This document shows positions 1 through 7,024 of a stretch of DNA of 16,318 nt, piece after piece (position 1 is the first letter of the stretch; each line of letters begins with the position of its first letter). This DNA comes from an uncultured Lachnoanaerobaculum sp. (GTDB lineage: Bacteria; Bacillota; Clostridia; Lachnospirales; Lachnospiraceae). Under the pieces are notes generated by a model. That model made no database searches. It was not told the DNA's origin and saw only the letters and a list, made by a program, of their open reading frames with translations. The position numbers were made by a program, and so were the translations under genes. Location: NCBI GenBank assembly GCA_937925515.1, contig CALALP010000084.1, positions 1 to 16,318 of the forward strand, given 5' to 3'.

Positions 1-20
1 CCTACGGGGGACAAATCCCA
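1..20 (+). repeat. Left copy of 20-bp inverted repeat bounding the locus
   Basis: The first 20 bases match the reverse complement of the last 20 bases at 19 of 20 positions; only base 5 differs (C against T). The core, GGGACAAATCCC at 8-19, is itself a dyad (GGGA, four bases, TCCC). It lies 8 bases beyond the stop codon of the leftward DUF336 gene, so it is 3' of an outward-reading gene. It could be an end of a mobile or invertible segment, or a dispersed extragenic palindrome of REP type. The repeat is seen directly; its role is inference. Confidence 0.85.
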
Positions 21-28
21 TATTACTC

Positions 29-646
29 CTAACCTTTCAAAAACTCCTGTATACTCTTACTTGCAATATAAATATCTTGTTCTACACTTCCTCCACTTAT
101 ACCAATAGCCCCTAAGAAAATATCACCTCGATATATTGGAATACCACCACCTAAAAAACAGTATTTAATAGTATCTGATTTGAAATTAGCTAGTGCAGAA
201 CTTAAACTACTTTTTGAAAGAGAATCAGTATCAAGTTTAAAAGCGGTGGCAGTTTGAGCTTTTGCAGGGGAGAGTTCAACACTTACCTCTAAAGCATTTT
301 CCATTTTCTTAAATAACAATAACTTAGCAAATTTATCAACAACACTTATCACTACCGGAACGGATATTTCGAGAGCTATATTTTTAGCATGTTCTGATAA
401 AATTTCAGCTTGTCTAAGATTTAAATTATTAGTTTGAGTTTCAGCCTTTTGATTTACGCCTTGAAATATATTTAAAATATTATTTAAATGTAAATTCAAG
501 ACATTTTCATCAAATAAATCCCAATAAAAAAATCGTGAAGAAACAAACCTATCTTTTTCTAGCTTAGATAGTTCTACATTTTCCATATTTGAAAAGAATA
601 AATATTCTATATTTACTATTTTTTGAATTATATTTTCCTTACTCAT
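29..646 (-). CDS. DUF336 (PduO C-terminal / GlcG / HbpS-like) protein
   Basis: A 205-residue protein whose residues about 76-204 show the DUF336/haem-degrading fold family (PF03928) found in GlcG, HbpS and the C-terminal half of PduO. Seen are the opening LRQAEILSEHAKNIALE stretch, the SVVDKFAKLLLFKKM strand pair, SPAKAQTATAF, and the glycine-rich GGGIPIYRGDIFLGAIGISGG. The first 75 residues match nothing I recognise; they open with an amphipathic SKENIIQKIVNIEYLF helix that might be a shell-targeting peptide. The corrinoid adenosyltransferase half of PduO is absent, as expected for a B12-independent locus. The start is ATG at 646 after GGAGGGAG, preferred over a GTG at 658. It follows the pduT-like gene by 25 bp, probably in one transcript. 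A haem- or flavin-related role is known for relatives only; the function here is unknown. Confidence 0.8.
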   Translation of the reverse strand: MSKENIIQKIVNIEYLFFSNMENVELSKLEKDRFVSSRFFYWDLFDENVLNLHLNNILNIFQGVNQKAETQTNNLNLRQAEILSEHAKNIALEISVPVVISVVDKFAKLLLFKKMENALEVSVELSPAKAQTATAFKLDTDSLSKSSLSSALANFKSDTIKYCFLGGGIPIYRGDIFLGAIGISGGSVEQDIYIASKSIQEFLKG

Positions 647-671
647 AGCTCCCTCCACTATGGAAAATTTA

Positions 672-1211
672 TTATTTAACCAAACAAGCTATAAACTCCT
701 CACAAGGAGATGAGATAACTCTAGCATCGGTAACAGTCTTTTGGCTTAAAATTTCGTAGCTTGTTTTTATGGCATTTTCTATATCACTTTGATTTCCATT
801 TATAAAAATAATTGCTTTACCGAACAAACCCATAGAATAGTCTATTTTTATAATACTTATAGGAAAAGAGGTAACTAGGGTATTTAAAATAATAAATGAA
901 TTAACAGCATTTTTTACTTCTATAATACCGATATTTTCTATATTCTTGGTTTCTTTTTTTCCTGTAATTGCATTTACAGTTTCTTTATGTATACCTGTTA
1001 CATAGGAAAATTTTACAGTATTTAAGTTTTGTTCTTCAATATATTTAATCATAGATATTATATCTGCTGTATTTCCTGAGAATATAGCCAAAAATTTACC
1101 TGGGCATATTCTCATAGCCTTTAGAACAGATAAATTATAGCCTTTTAGGACTTTATCAATTATAAAGTATGCCTCGGCTATATTTAGAAATTCAAGTATA
1201 CCAATGGACAT
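672..1211 (-). CDS. pduT: PduT-like tandem BMC-domain (BMC-T) shell protein with Fe-S cysteine
   Basis: A 179-residue protein with two BMC domains, about residues 1-85 (opening SIGILEFLNIAEAY) and 92-178 (opening NIGIIEVKNAVNSF). The length matches PduT (about 184). The signature ICPGKF is conserved with Cys36; in PduT the equivalent Cys38 from three subunits ligates a [4Fe-4S] cluster at the pore of the pseudohexameric trimer, so this is probably an electron-conducting shell tile. Start ATG at 1211 follows AAAGAGGTG. It is divergently transcribed from the dehydratase operon. PduT normally works with the flavo-Fe-S protein PduS (RnfC-like), which is not in this window; the only partner encoded with it is the DUF336 protein. 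Sequence is rather divergent but the Cys motif makes the assignment firm. Confidence 0.88.
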   Translation of the reverse strand: MSIGILEFLNIAEAYFIIDKVLKGYNLSVLKAMRICPGKFLAIFSGNTADIISMIKYIEEQNLNTVKFSYVTGIHKETVNAITGKKETKNIENIGIIEVKNAVNSFIILNTLVTSFPISIIKIDYSMGLFGKAIIFINGNQSDIENAIKTSYEILSQKTVTDARVISSPCEEFIACLVK

Positions 1212-1590
1212 AGAAACACCTCTTTACCAAATAAATGGCTTTATACAAACTACATAGTTAAAGCTTACATAACTTAAGTATATGCAGAAATATAAACAAA
1301 ATCAATGTTACTTAGATTACAAGTTTTGATTCTACCATTAAAAAGTTTATTTCTTTAGCTAACGAGTTATTTTTAAAAAAAATGTGAATGAAATTTGTAT
1401 AGAGTGTATATAAAATATGAGGATAACAGAAGATGAAAACAACTTAATATACTACATGTTTATTTAGGTTTGTATTTTACATATATAGAGCTTATATAAT
1501 ATTAACCAAAAAAAATTATAAGTGTTATCTTTATTATGTGGATAATTATTGAGAACGTTGATATACGACAAAAAATATGGAGGTGTAAAT
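1212..1590. promoter_or_regulatory. Divergent control region between pduT-like gene and dehydratase operon
   Basis: About 380 bp of very AT-rich sequence without a convincing gene. On the + strand the best -10 is TATAAT at 1495-1500; nothing near consensus lies 17 bases upstream (TTTACA at 1476 is 13 away, TTGTAT at 1470 is 19 away), which suits an activator-dependent promoter. It would give a leader of roughly 85 bases. On the - strand a TATAAA at 1240-1245 could be the -10 for the pduT-like gene. The heptamer TTTGTAT occurs near 1396 and 1469 on + and near 1243 on -, and might be part of a binding site for the AraC-type regulator. A palindrome ACTTAAGT lies at 1272-1279. No B12 riboswitch or other RNA was recognised. 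Confidence 0.45.
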
Positions 1591-4119
1591 ATGTTAGCTA
1601 AGGGTTTTAGTAAACCAACTGATAGAGTCGAAAGACTTAGAAAAGTTATTATTAATGCAGTGCCACAAGTGGAGTCTGAAAGAGCCTGTTTAATTACAGA
1701 ATCTTATAAGGAAACAGAGAATTTACCTGTAATAATCAGAAGAGCAAAGGCTGTTGAAAAGATTTTTACAGAACTACCTGTTACTATTAGAGAAGATGAA
1801 CTTATAGTTGGTTCAGTTACAGTTAATCCTAGGTCAACAGAAATTTGCCCTGAGTTTTCTTATGAATGGGTTGAAAAAGAATTTGATACTATGGCAACTA
1901 GAATGGCTGACCCATTTGAGATAAAAGAGCAGGCAAAAAGAGAGTTGAAAGAGGCATTTAAGTATTGGGAGGGTAGAACTACCAGTGCATTAGCTGATTC
2001 ATATATGTCCCCTTGTACAAAGGACTGTATTGCAAATGGAGTATTTACAGTTGGTAACTATTTTTATGGTGGTGTAGGACATGTAAATGTTGATTATGGC
2101 AAGGTTCTTAAGAAAGGCTTTAGAGGAGTTTTAGAGGAAGTTATTAATGAACTTAATGCACTTGATATGGACGACCCTGAATCAATAAAGAAACGTCAGT
2201 TTTATAATGCAGTAATTATATCATATAATGCGGCAATTATATTTGCACATAGATATGCTAACAAGGCAAGAGAGCTTGCAAACATTGAAACCAATTCAAG
2301 AAGAAAACAAGAACTACTTCAAATTGCGGCAAACTGCGAAAGAGTTCCTGAGTATGGAGCAAGAAATTTCTATGAGGCTTGTCAGGCATTTTGGTTTGTT
2401 CAGATTTTGGTACAGATAGAGTCAAACGGACATTCAATATCTCCGGGAAGATTTGATCAGTATATGTATCCATATCTTAAAAATGACAATATAGACAGAG
2501 AGTTTGCACAGGAATTAGTGGATTGTATATGGGTTAAATTAAATGATATTAATAAGACTCGTGATGAGGTATCAGCACAAGCATTTGCAGGATATGCAGT
2601 ATTCCAAAACCTTTGTGTAGGTGGTCAAAATGAAGAGGGACAAGACGCAACTAATGAGGTTTCATATATGGCTATGGAGGCAGTTGCACATGTAAGATTA
2701 CCTCAACCGTCATTTTCTGTTCGTATTCATCAAAATACACCACTTGAGTTCTTATATAGAGCTTGTGAAGTTTCGAGACTTGGCTATGGTGTTCCTGCAT
2801 TTTACAATGACGAAGTTATTATACTTGCACTTGTAGCAAGAGGAGTTGCTCTAAGAGATGCAAGAGATTACTCTATCATAGGTTGTGTAGAGCCACAAGC
2901 AGGACATAGGACTGAAGGTTGGCATGACGCTGCATTCTTTAATATAGCAAAGGTTCTTGAAATTACTCTTAATAATGGTAGATGTAATGGAAAACAGTTA
3001 GGACCTAAGACCGGAGAACTTGAAGAACTTGATAGCATGGATAAGATATTTGACGCATATCAAAAGCAGATGGAATACTTTGTAAGACATCTTGCAGAGG
3101 CTGATAATGCTGTTGATTATGCTCATATTGAAAGGTCTCCACTTCCATTTATGTCAGCATTAGTAGATGATTGTATAAAACGTGGTAAGACTTGCCAAGA
3201 GGGTGGAGCTATATATAACTTTACAGGTCCACAAGCCTTTGGTGTGGCTGATTCAGGAGATTCTCTTTATGCAATTAAGAAAAATGTATTTGATGAAAAG
3301 AAGATGACACTTAGAGAACTAAAAGAGGCACTAGAATCAAACTTTGGATTTGGAGATACTAAGGAAGTTAAGACTGCTCCTACAGGAAAGATGACAGAAG
3401 AAGATGTATATGAGGCTGTAAAGAAAATACTTGCAAGTACAGGCTCAATAGATATAGCTACACTTGAGAGTAAACTTAAGAGTCAAGATAATGCAAAACC
3501 TAAATGTTGTGATACAAAATATACTTCACTTAGGAGCATTCTTCAAAGAACAGAAACTTTTGGAAATGATATAGATGAAGTTGATGAGATAGCTAGAAAG
3601 TGTGGAAAGATTTATTGTAATGAAGTAGATAAATACTTAAATCCTAGAGGTGGTCAGTTCCAAGCAGGTATTTATCCTGTTTCTGCTAACGTACTCTTTG
3701 GTAAAGATGTTTTAGCACTTCCTGACGGAAGACTTGCTCATGAACCTCTTGCAGACGGTGTATCTCCTAGACAGGGAACAGATGTCAATGGACCTACTGC
3801 CGCATCAAACTCAGTAGCAAAACTTGACCATGCACAAGCCTCAAATGGAACATTATATAATCAGAAGTTTACTCCGTCAGCAGTTGCAGGTGATCAAGGT
3901 CTTAAGAACTTTGCATCTATTGTAAGAAGTTACTTTGACCACAAAGGAAGTCATGTTCAGTTTAACGTAATTGATAAACAAACACTTCTTGATGCACAAG
4001 CAAATCCAAAAGAAAATCAAGATCTTATTGTAAGAGTTGCAGGTTATAGTGCACACTTTGTAACTTTGGCTAAGGAAGTTCAAGACGATATTATAAATAG
4101 AACAGAGCATAATATGTAA
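1591..4119 (+). CDS. B12-independent glycyl radical diol (propanediol/glycerol) dehydratase
   Basis: An 842-residue glycyl radical enzyme that dehydrates 1,2-propanediol to propionaldehyde or glycerol to 3-hydroxypropionaldehyde. Active-site residues known from Clostridium butyricum glycerol dehydratase are all visible: His164 (GGVGHVN), His281-Ser282 (NGHSISPGRF), thiyl Cys432 and base Glu434 (GCVEPQ), Asp446 (TEGWHD) and radical Gly818 (RVAGYSA). Choline lyase CutC instead has YQWT after GCVEP, so CutC is excluded. It is about 55 residues longer than the 787-residue C. butyricum enzyme because of an insertion near 592-645. There is no N-terminal targeting extension. Start ATG at 1591 follows GGAGGTG; an in-frame TTG at 1549 has no such site. 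First gene of the rightward operon. Propanediol against glycerol cannot be settled by eye; PduL/PduP/PduQ-type neighbours favour propanediol. Confidence 0.93.
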   Translation: MLAKGFSKPTDRVERLRKVIINAVPQVESERACLITESYKETENLPVIIRRAKAVEKIFTELPVTIREDELIVGSVTVNPRSTEICPEFSYEWVEKEFDTMATRMADPFEIKEQAKRELKEAFKYWEGRTTSALADSYMSPCTKDCIANGVFTVGNYFYGGVGHVNVDYGKVLKKGFRGVLEEVINELNALDMDDPESIKKRQFYNAVIISYNAAIIFAHRYANKARELANIETNSRRKQELLQIAANCERVPEYGARNFYEACQAFWFVQILVQIESNGHSISPGRFDQYMYPYLKNDNIDREFAQELVDCIWVKLNDINKTRDEVSAQAFAGYAVFQNLCVGGQNEEGQDATNEVSYMAMEAVAHVRLPQPSFSVRIHQNTPLEFLYRACEVSRLGYGVPAFYNDEVIILALVARGVALRDARDYSIIGCVEPQAGHRTEGWHDAAFFNIAKVLEITLNNGRCNGKQLGPKTGELEELDSMDKIFDAYQKQMEYFVRHLAEADNAVDYAHIERSPLPFMSALVDDCIKRGKTCQEGGAIYNFTGPQAFGVADSGDSLYAIKKNVFDEKKMTLRELKEALESNFGFGDTKEVKTAPTGKMTEEDVYEAVKKILASTGSIDIATLESKLKSQDNAKPKCCDTKYTSLRSILQRTETFGNDIDEVDEIARKCGKIYCNEVDKYLNPRGGQFQAGIYPVSANVLFGKDVLALPDGRLAHEPLADGVSPRQGTDVNGPTAASNSVAKLDHAQASNGTLYNQKFTPSAVAGDQGLKNFASIVRSYFDHKGSHVQFNVIDKQTLLDAQANPKENQDLIVRVAGYSAHFVTLAKEVQDDIINRTEHNM

Positions 4120-4190
4120 AGTTTTCTTTCAAAGATATTTTAAAGAAAGGAGAGTCTGCTCAAAAGACAGATAAATTAGTCAGAATTTAC

Positions 4191-4211
4191 GTTTGTGTAT
4201 TATACATAAAC
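4191..4211. promoter_or_regulatory. 21-bp near-perfect palindrome between dehydratase and activase genes
   Basis: GTTTGTGTAT, one central T, then ATACATAAAC: ten-base arms with a single mismatch, which would be a G-U pair in RNA. It lies in the 166-base gap after the dehydratase gene. Just after that gene's stop there is also a 7-bp stem, TTTCTTT (4123-4129) with AAAGAAA (4142-4148), not followed by a T-run. The palindrome could be an operator for an internal promoter or an mRNA processing or stability element that sets the high dehydratase to activase ratio. Only the symmetry is directly seen. Confidence 0.4.
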
Positions 4212-4285
4212 TTGTTGTTAGAGCAATTATTTGCATACAAGGTAAAATACTAAGATGTAAAGACGTTTAAATCTCATTCATAAAT

Positions 4286-5236
4286 ATGTTTAATCACATT
4301 TTGAGTAGCAAAGTTGTCATGGAAATCATAGACTATGGTGCAAAAGGAACAGTGTTTGACATTCAGAGATTTTCTATACATGACGGACCGGGGATAAGAA
4401 CCATAATTTTTCTAAAGGGTTGTCCACTAAGATGTAAATGGTGTAGTAATCCGGAATCACAAATGGCTGAACCTGAGCTTATGTATAACAGTATAGCATG
4501 TATAAGATGTGGTAATTGTGTAAAGGCGTGTAAGCAAGAGGCAATAGAACTTTCAAAAGGTTATATAGTTGATAGAAAAAAATGTAATAATTGTGCAGAA
4601 TGTACTTATGTATGTTCAAGTGGTGCTTTATTTATGAAAGGTAAGAAAATGACGGTTGAGGAAGTCATTAAAGAGGCAAAAAAGGACTCAACTCAGTATT
4701 ATCGTTCAGACGGTGGTGTAACATTATCAGGTGGAGAGGCATTGGTACAACAAGATTTTGCAAGAGAAGTTTTAAAAGCTTGTAAGGCACAAGGTTGGCA
4801 TACAGCAGTAGAAACTGAAGGGTATGTTAGTGAATCAACAATTAGAGATGTGATACCTTATGTAGATTTGGTGCTACTTGATATTAAAAGTTTTGATTCA
4901 GATAAACATCTTGCTTACACAGCTGTTAGAAATGAACTTATAAAGAGCAATGCAAAGATAATTCAAAGTATTAGCGATACTATAATAAGAGTACCTGTTA
5001 TACCACATTTTAATGCAGATAAAGAAGAAATTACCTATATTGTTAAGTTTGTAAAAACTTTACCTAATGTTAAAGAAATGCATTTACTTCCATACCATAG
5101 ATATGGTGAAAATAAATATAAACTTCTAGGAAGAAAGTATGAAATGGAGGAAGTAAAGGGATTAAGTGAAGAATTTATGAATGAACTTAAAGATATAGTA
5201 GAAAGTTATGACTTGAGATGTCAAATTGGTGGCTAA
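4286..5236 (+). CDS. Glycyl radical enzyme activase (radical SAM)
   Basis: A 316-residue radical-SAM activating enzyme that cleaves SAM to make the glycyl radical on the dehydratase. Near the N-terminus are FSIHDGPGIRT and the cluster motif C46-P-L-R-C50-K-W-C53 for the SAM-binding [4Fe-4S]. Residues 71-109 hold a two-cluster ferredoxin insert, C71xxC74xxC77xxxC81 and C99xxC102xxC105xxxC109, typical of GRE activases other than PflA. The SGGE motif for SAM binding follows at about 144. It lies directly after the dehydratase gene, the usual arrangement. The start is uncertain: neither ATG 4286 nor ATG 4319 (Met12) has a good Shine-Dalgarno; 4319 gives an N-terminus closer to the family. Weak initiation would fit a catalytic helper needed in small amounts. 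Confidence 0.93.
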   Translation: MFNHILSSKVVMEIIDYGAKGTVFDIQRFSIHDGPGIRTIIFLKGCPLRCKWCSNPESQMAEPELMYNSIACIRCGNCVKACKQEAIELSKGYIVDRKKCNNCAECTYVCSSGALFMKGKKMTVEEVIKEAKKDSTQYYRSDGGVTLSGGEALVQQDFAREVLKACKAQGWHTAVETEGYVSESTIRDVIPYVDLVLLDIKSFDSDKHLAYTAVRNELIKSNAKIIQSISDTIIRVPVIPHFNADKEEITYIVKFVKTLPNVKEMHLLPYHRYGENKYKLLGRKYEMEEVKGLSEEFMNELKDIVESYDLRCQIGG

Positions 5237-5247
5237 AGGAGGTAGAA

Positions 5248-6018
5248 ATGGATAAGGAGTTATTGGAGAAAGTTATGGGGCAAGTTTCACAAGAACTTGG
5301 AATAAAAAACAGTTCAAAGCCGGCTAAACCCTCAATAGGTGTTACTGAGTTTGTAGGAACAGCCCTAGGAGATACTATTGGACTTGTAATAGCAAGTGTA
5401 GACCCTTTACTTACAGATACAATGAAACTTGGAAAGTATAAGTCAATAGGAATTATAGGTGGTAGAGTTGGCGCAGGACCACAAATTATGGCAGTAGATG
5501 ACGCAGTTAAGGCAACAAATACAGAGGTTATTACAGTAGAACTTGCAAGAGATACTAAAGGTGGAGCAGGTCATGGAAGTCTTATCTATATTGGTGCTGA
5601 AGATGTATCTGATGCTAGACGTGCCGTTGAGATAGCACTTGAAAATCTACCAAAGTATTTTGGAGATGTTTATTCAAATGATGCAGGACATTTGGAGTTT
5701 CAATATACTGCAAGAGCAAGTTATTGCTTAGAGAAAGTTTTTGGAACACCACTTGGAAAGTCATTTGGAATGGTATGTGCAGGTCCTGCTGCAATAGGAA
5801 CTGTACTTGCAGATGTGGCAGTTAAAGCTGCAAATGTAGAAGTAGTAAAATATTGTTCCCCGGGTCAAGGAACAAGCTATTCAAATGAGGTTATACTACT
5901 ATTTACAGGAGATTCAGGTGCAGTAAGACAGGCTGTAAAAGCGGCAATAGATGTAGGAATTAAGTTACTTGGAACTTTAGGAGATACTCCTAAGTCCACT
6001 ACTACACCATATATTTAA
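5248..6018 (+). CDS. pduB: PduB-like tandem BMC-domain (BMC-T) shell protein
   Basis: A 256-residue shell protein with two BMC domains, about residues 35-145 and 155-250, forming pseudohexameric trimers. Highly conserved PduB/EtuB-type stretches are visible: EFVGTALGDTIGLVIA, GGRVGAGPQIMAVDDAVKAT, ARDTKGGAGHGSLIYIGA and DVSDARRAVEIAL. Residues 1-20 form an amphipathic helix (DKELLEKVMGQVSQELG) joined by a Pro/Lys/Ser linker, like the N-terminal extension of Salmonella PduB that ties the shell to the enzyme core. Start ATG at 5248 follows AAAGGAGG with good spacing; an in-frame ATG at 5218 would overlap the activase gene and lacks a ribosome site. Members of this family often have a gated central pore for larger metabolites. 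Second gene downstream of the dehydratase, 11 bases after the activase stop. Confidence 0.93.
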   Translation: MDKELLEKVMGQVSQELGIKNSSKPAKPSIGVTEFVGTALGDTIGLVIASVDPLLTDTMKLGKYKSIGIIGGRVGAGPQIMAVDDAVKATNTEVITVELARDTKGGAGHGSLIYIGAEDVSDARRAVEIALENLPKYFGDVYSNDAGHLEFQYTARASYCLEKVFGTPLGKSFGMVCAGPAAIGTVLADVAVKAANVEVVKYCSPGQGTSYSNEVILLFTGDSGAVRQAVKAAIDVGIKLLGTLGDTPKSTTTPYI

Positions 6019-6067
6019 TATATAGTATAAGTAAAAGGTTAAATAAATAATATTTTGGAGGTTTAAT

Positions 6068-6349
6068 ATGGTATCAGATGCATTAGGAATGGTTGAAACC
6101 AGAGGTTTGGTAGGAGCTATTGAGGCAGCAGATGCAATGGTAAAAGCTGCTAATGTAAATTTAGTAGGTTATGAAAAGATAGGTTCAGGACTCGTAACAG
6201 TTATGGTTAGAGGAGATGTAGGAGCAGTTAAGGCGGCAGTTGATGCAGGTGCAGCCTCAGCAGCAGCTATTGGCGAAGTAGTATCTACTCATGTAATTCC
6301 AAGACCACACATGGATACAGAGAGAATTATACCTAAGTTTGAGAAATAG
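6068..6349 (+). CDS. pduA: PduA/PduJ-like BMC-H hexameric shell protein
   Basis: A 93-residue single-BMC-domain protein of standard length that tiles the shell facets as cyclic hexamers. It has the canonical SDALGMVETRGLVGAIEAAD opening, the pore loop KIGSG (residues 38-42) with the small polar serine that lines PduA-type pores permeable to diols, the RGDVGAVKAAVDAG helix and the VIPRPH ending. It is the closest to consensus of all shell proteins here and so probably the bulk facet protein. Start ATG at 6068 follows GGAGG at 6057. It is followed by a strong terminator-like hairpin, so genes up to here may be made in excess over those downstream. Confidence 0.96.
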   Translation: MVSDALGMVETRGLVGAIEAADAMVKAANVNLVGYEKIGSGLVTVMVRGDVGAVKAAVDAGAASAAAIGEVVSTHVIPRPHMDTERIIPKFEK

Positions 6350-6393
6350 TTTTTTAGCATTTGACGTGCTTGAAAAGATTTTTAATCTAATGC

Positions 6394-6432
6394 AAACCGT
6401 CGCAGGATAATTACTCTATCTTGTGACGGTTT
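6394..6432 (+). terminator. Intrinsic terminator/attenuator after the main hexamer gene
   Basis: Bases 6394-6409 pair with 6417-6432 in a 16-bp stem containing two G-U pairs (6402 with 6424, 6405 with 6421), around a seven-base loop (ATTACTC). The stem is GC-rich at its base (ACCGTC with GACGGT) and ends in a run of four T (6430-6433). No gene is interrupted, and the next gene starts at 6482 with no obvious promoter between, so partial read-through is likely. It is a good candidate for setting different levels of shell and enzyme transcripts. Confidence 0.72.
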
Positions 6433-6481
6433 TAATGCTTAAGGGATTCATTTCCAAATATTTCTTATTAAGAGGTTTAAG

Positions 6482-7024
6482 ATGCAGGAGAAAGATTATA
6501 ACATATTTTTAAAAAGTATTGTAGAAAAGGTTCTTGCACAACTTGAGGCTGAAAAAAAACTAAGAGAAAATTCGTCATCAATATATATAGTGATTAATAG
6601 TAAATGGGATAATAAGTATTACCTTTTAATTGATGAATTAAAAGCTTTAGCTGATGAATCTATTAATATTTTATTTTTTGATGATGAGGACTGTGAGTGT
6701 GTAAATAGATTTAGAGAAGTTTATAACTCGGAAAAATTTTATAAAGCCCTTACAGCAGAGATAAAAGCAGAGGACAAAGTTATATTTCCGGTGGTTTCAA
6801 GAGATGAAGTTATACAGACTGTAAATTGCTATAGTAATACCGATACAACAAAACTTATAAGAAAAAGTTTTGAGGCAGGTGCAAATGTATATTTTTTGAA
6901 ATATGGAATAGAAAAATTGTCAGGTAGAGAACCGGAGGGCTATAAAAAGAAAATACTTAATTACTATAAGGAATTATTGGAACTAGGTATTGAAATACGA
7001 GAAAATATAAAGGTGGTGGTATAG
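6482..7024 (+). CDS. Microcompartment flavoprotein-like protein with N-terminal encapsulation peptide
   Basis: A 180-residue protein. Residues 4-25 (KDYNIFLKSIVEKVLAQLEA) form an amphipathic helix like known encapsulation peptides and similar to those on PduL and AldDH2 in this window, so it is probably lumenal cargo. Residues about 32-175 read as alternating beta strands and helices (SIYIVINSK, INILFFDDED, DKVIFPVVSRDEV, then a helix, GANVYFL and a final YKKKILNYYKELLELGI helix). This order recalls the flavoprotein-family (PF02441-like) genes in several microcompartment loci, but the segment where an FMN-binding flavoprotein would be more conserved is replaced by NCYSNTDTTKLI, so cofactor binding is doubtful. 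PduM is an alternative, but I see no real similarity beyond the N-terminal helix. Start ATG at 6482 follows AAGAGG. The next gene starts at the very next base after its stop. Confidence 0.5.
   Translation: MQEKDYNIFLKSIVEKVLAQLEAEKKLRENSSSIYIVINSKWDNKYYLLIDELKALADESINILFFDDEDCECVNRFREVYNSEKFYKALTAEIKAEDKVIFPVVSRDEVIQTVNCYSNTDTTKLIRKSFEAGANVYFLKYGIEKLSGREPEGYKKKILNYYKELLELGIEIRENIKVVV

Noticed and set aside
1549..1590. Upstream TTG start for the dehydratase, adding 14 residues
   Set aside because: No ribosome site precedes it; ATG at 1591 has GGAGGTG at proper spacing and gives the family N-terminus.
1212..1590. Cobalamin riboswitch or small RNA upstream of the operon
   Set aside because: No B12-box or other recognisable structured RNA was seen, and the dehydratase is B12-independent.
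1591..4119. Choline trimethylamine-lyase (CutC) as the identity of the glycyl radical enzyme
   Set aside because: After GCVEPQ the sequence reads TEGWHD as in diol/glycerol dehydratases, and His164, His281 and Ser282 are present; CutC has a YQWT-type segment there.
4123..4148. Intrinsic terminator after the dehydratase gene
   Set aside because: The 7-bp AT-rich stem is followed by GGAGAG, not a T-run.
5218..5247. Upstream ATG start for the PduB-like protein, overlapping the activase gene
   Set aside because: ATG 5248 follows a strong AAAGGAGG and starts directly at the amphipathic helix; 5218 has no such site.
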